Source: Cyclostephanos tholiformis
Lineage: Eukaryota; Bacillariophyta; Thalassiosirophyceae; Thalassiosirales; Thalassiosiraceae
Reading direction: 5' to 3'
Assembly (NCBI GenBank): GCA_036939975.1
Contig: JALLPB010000256.1
Span: forward strand, 1 to 18,950
Length of the DNA stretch: 18,950 bases
The position numbers and the translations under genes were made by a program. Each line of letters begins with the position of its first letter. The first letter of the stretch is position 1. Below, in pieces: positions 18,650-18,950 of this stretch. The notes below the pieces were generated by a model. The model searched no databases. It saw only the letters and a list, made by a program, of their open reading frames with translations, and was not told where the DNA came from.

Positions 18650-18950
18650 TTACCTGTGTCCCAAGTGACTGTGCTCCTCCCAAGCCACATCGCATAGCAG
18701 GAGTGATGACAACATATCACACGTTGAAGTGTTTGTAATTGTTCAGGAACAGCGTGGTAGCACACATACTACCTATTCTACGTACGTAGATACCTGTTCC
18801 CGAACCGACCCAGAAAAGATTGCCAGGACGGATCTGTTATACCGAATTTCCAGAATCCCGGATTTTGCATAATCGGGGGCCGATTATGTAAAATCGCGAT
18901 AGTTTTTAGCGAGTTTTGGCGATTTTCTACGATTTTTCTACAGATTTTCC
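18650..18950. other. Non-coding flank with short palindromes
   Basis: No gene. A perfect 12-bp palindrome CTACGTACGTAG lies at 18778-18789. An inverted repeat follows: GATTTTGCATAATCGG (18861-18876) pairs with CCGATTATGTAAAATC (18880-18895), with one mismatch and a 3-base loop. The last 60 bases repeat short GATTTT/GCGA motifs. These may belong to the end of a mobile element that continues past the window. Confidence 0.6.

Overview
The window is eukaryotic nuclear DNA. Two spliced, conserved host genes sit in a short GC-rich island (about 11,824-14,897), and AT-rich, transposon-derived DNA lies on both sides. The ribosomal protein eS17 sequence and the style of the retroelement (reverse transcriptase plus tyrosine recombinase, CCCH-type Gag) fit a stramenopile alga, and a centric diatom would be my first guess. 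That assignment is inference from remembered family resemblance, not from a search.

Layout. 1-2530: AT-rich DNA with weak coding relics and one dispersed direct repeat; no gene recognised. 2531-11823: one large decayed retroelement on the minus strand, read right to left as repeat A1, a 59-bp minisatellite, Gag-like relic with a CCCH finger, reverse transcriptase/RNase H relic (YIDD motif), tyrosine recombinase relic, then repeats B1-A2-B2. This A1-ORFs-B1-A2-B2 order is the split-direct-repeat plan of PAT/Ngaro-type DIRS retroelements. A decayed, apparently spliced gene of unknown function on the plus strand (3408-4410) lies inside it. 11824-14897: host island. RPS17 (plus; main exon 12484-12861) and the gene for TFIIE subunit alpha (minus; 14810-13169, one 173-bp intron) converge with about 300 bp between them. 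Very long poly-G/C runs mark this island, and one of them breaks the TFIIE-alpha reading frame. 14898-15090: a MITE-like element with near-perfect inverted termini and a TA duplication, just upstream of TFIIE-alpha. 15091-15917: non-coding DNA with a CA/GT hairpin and a 191-bp tandem duplication. 16055-18649: a decayed hAT-superfamily transposase on the minus strand, with BED finger, RNase-H-like core and C-terminal dimerisation region. 18650-18950: short palindromes only.

The two host genes have unrelated housekeeping roles (40S ribosome; RNA polymerase II initiation) and are simply neighbours. All mobile elements appear inactive, with stop codons and frameshifts. The least ordinary items are the split-direct-repeat architecture of the 9.3-kb element, the antisense spliced gene inside it, the displaced cysteine in the TFIIE-alpha zinc finger, and the poly-G frame break. 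I found no prokaryotic feature, CRISPR array, tRNA or rRNA.
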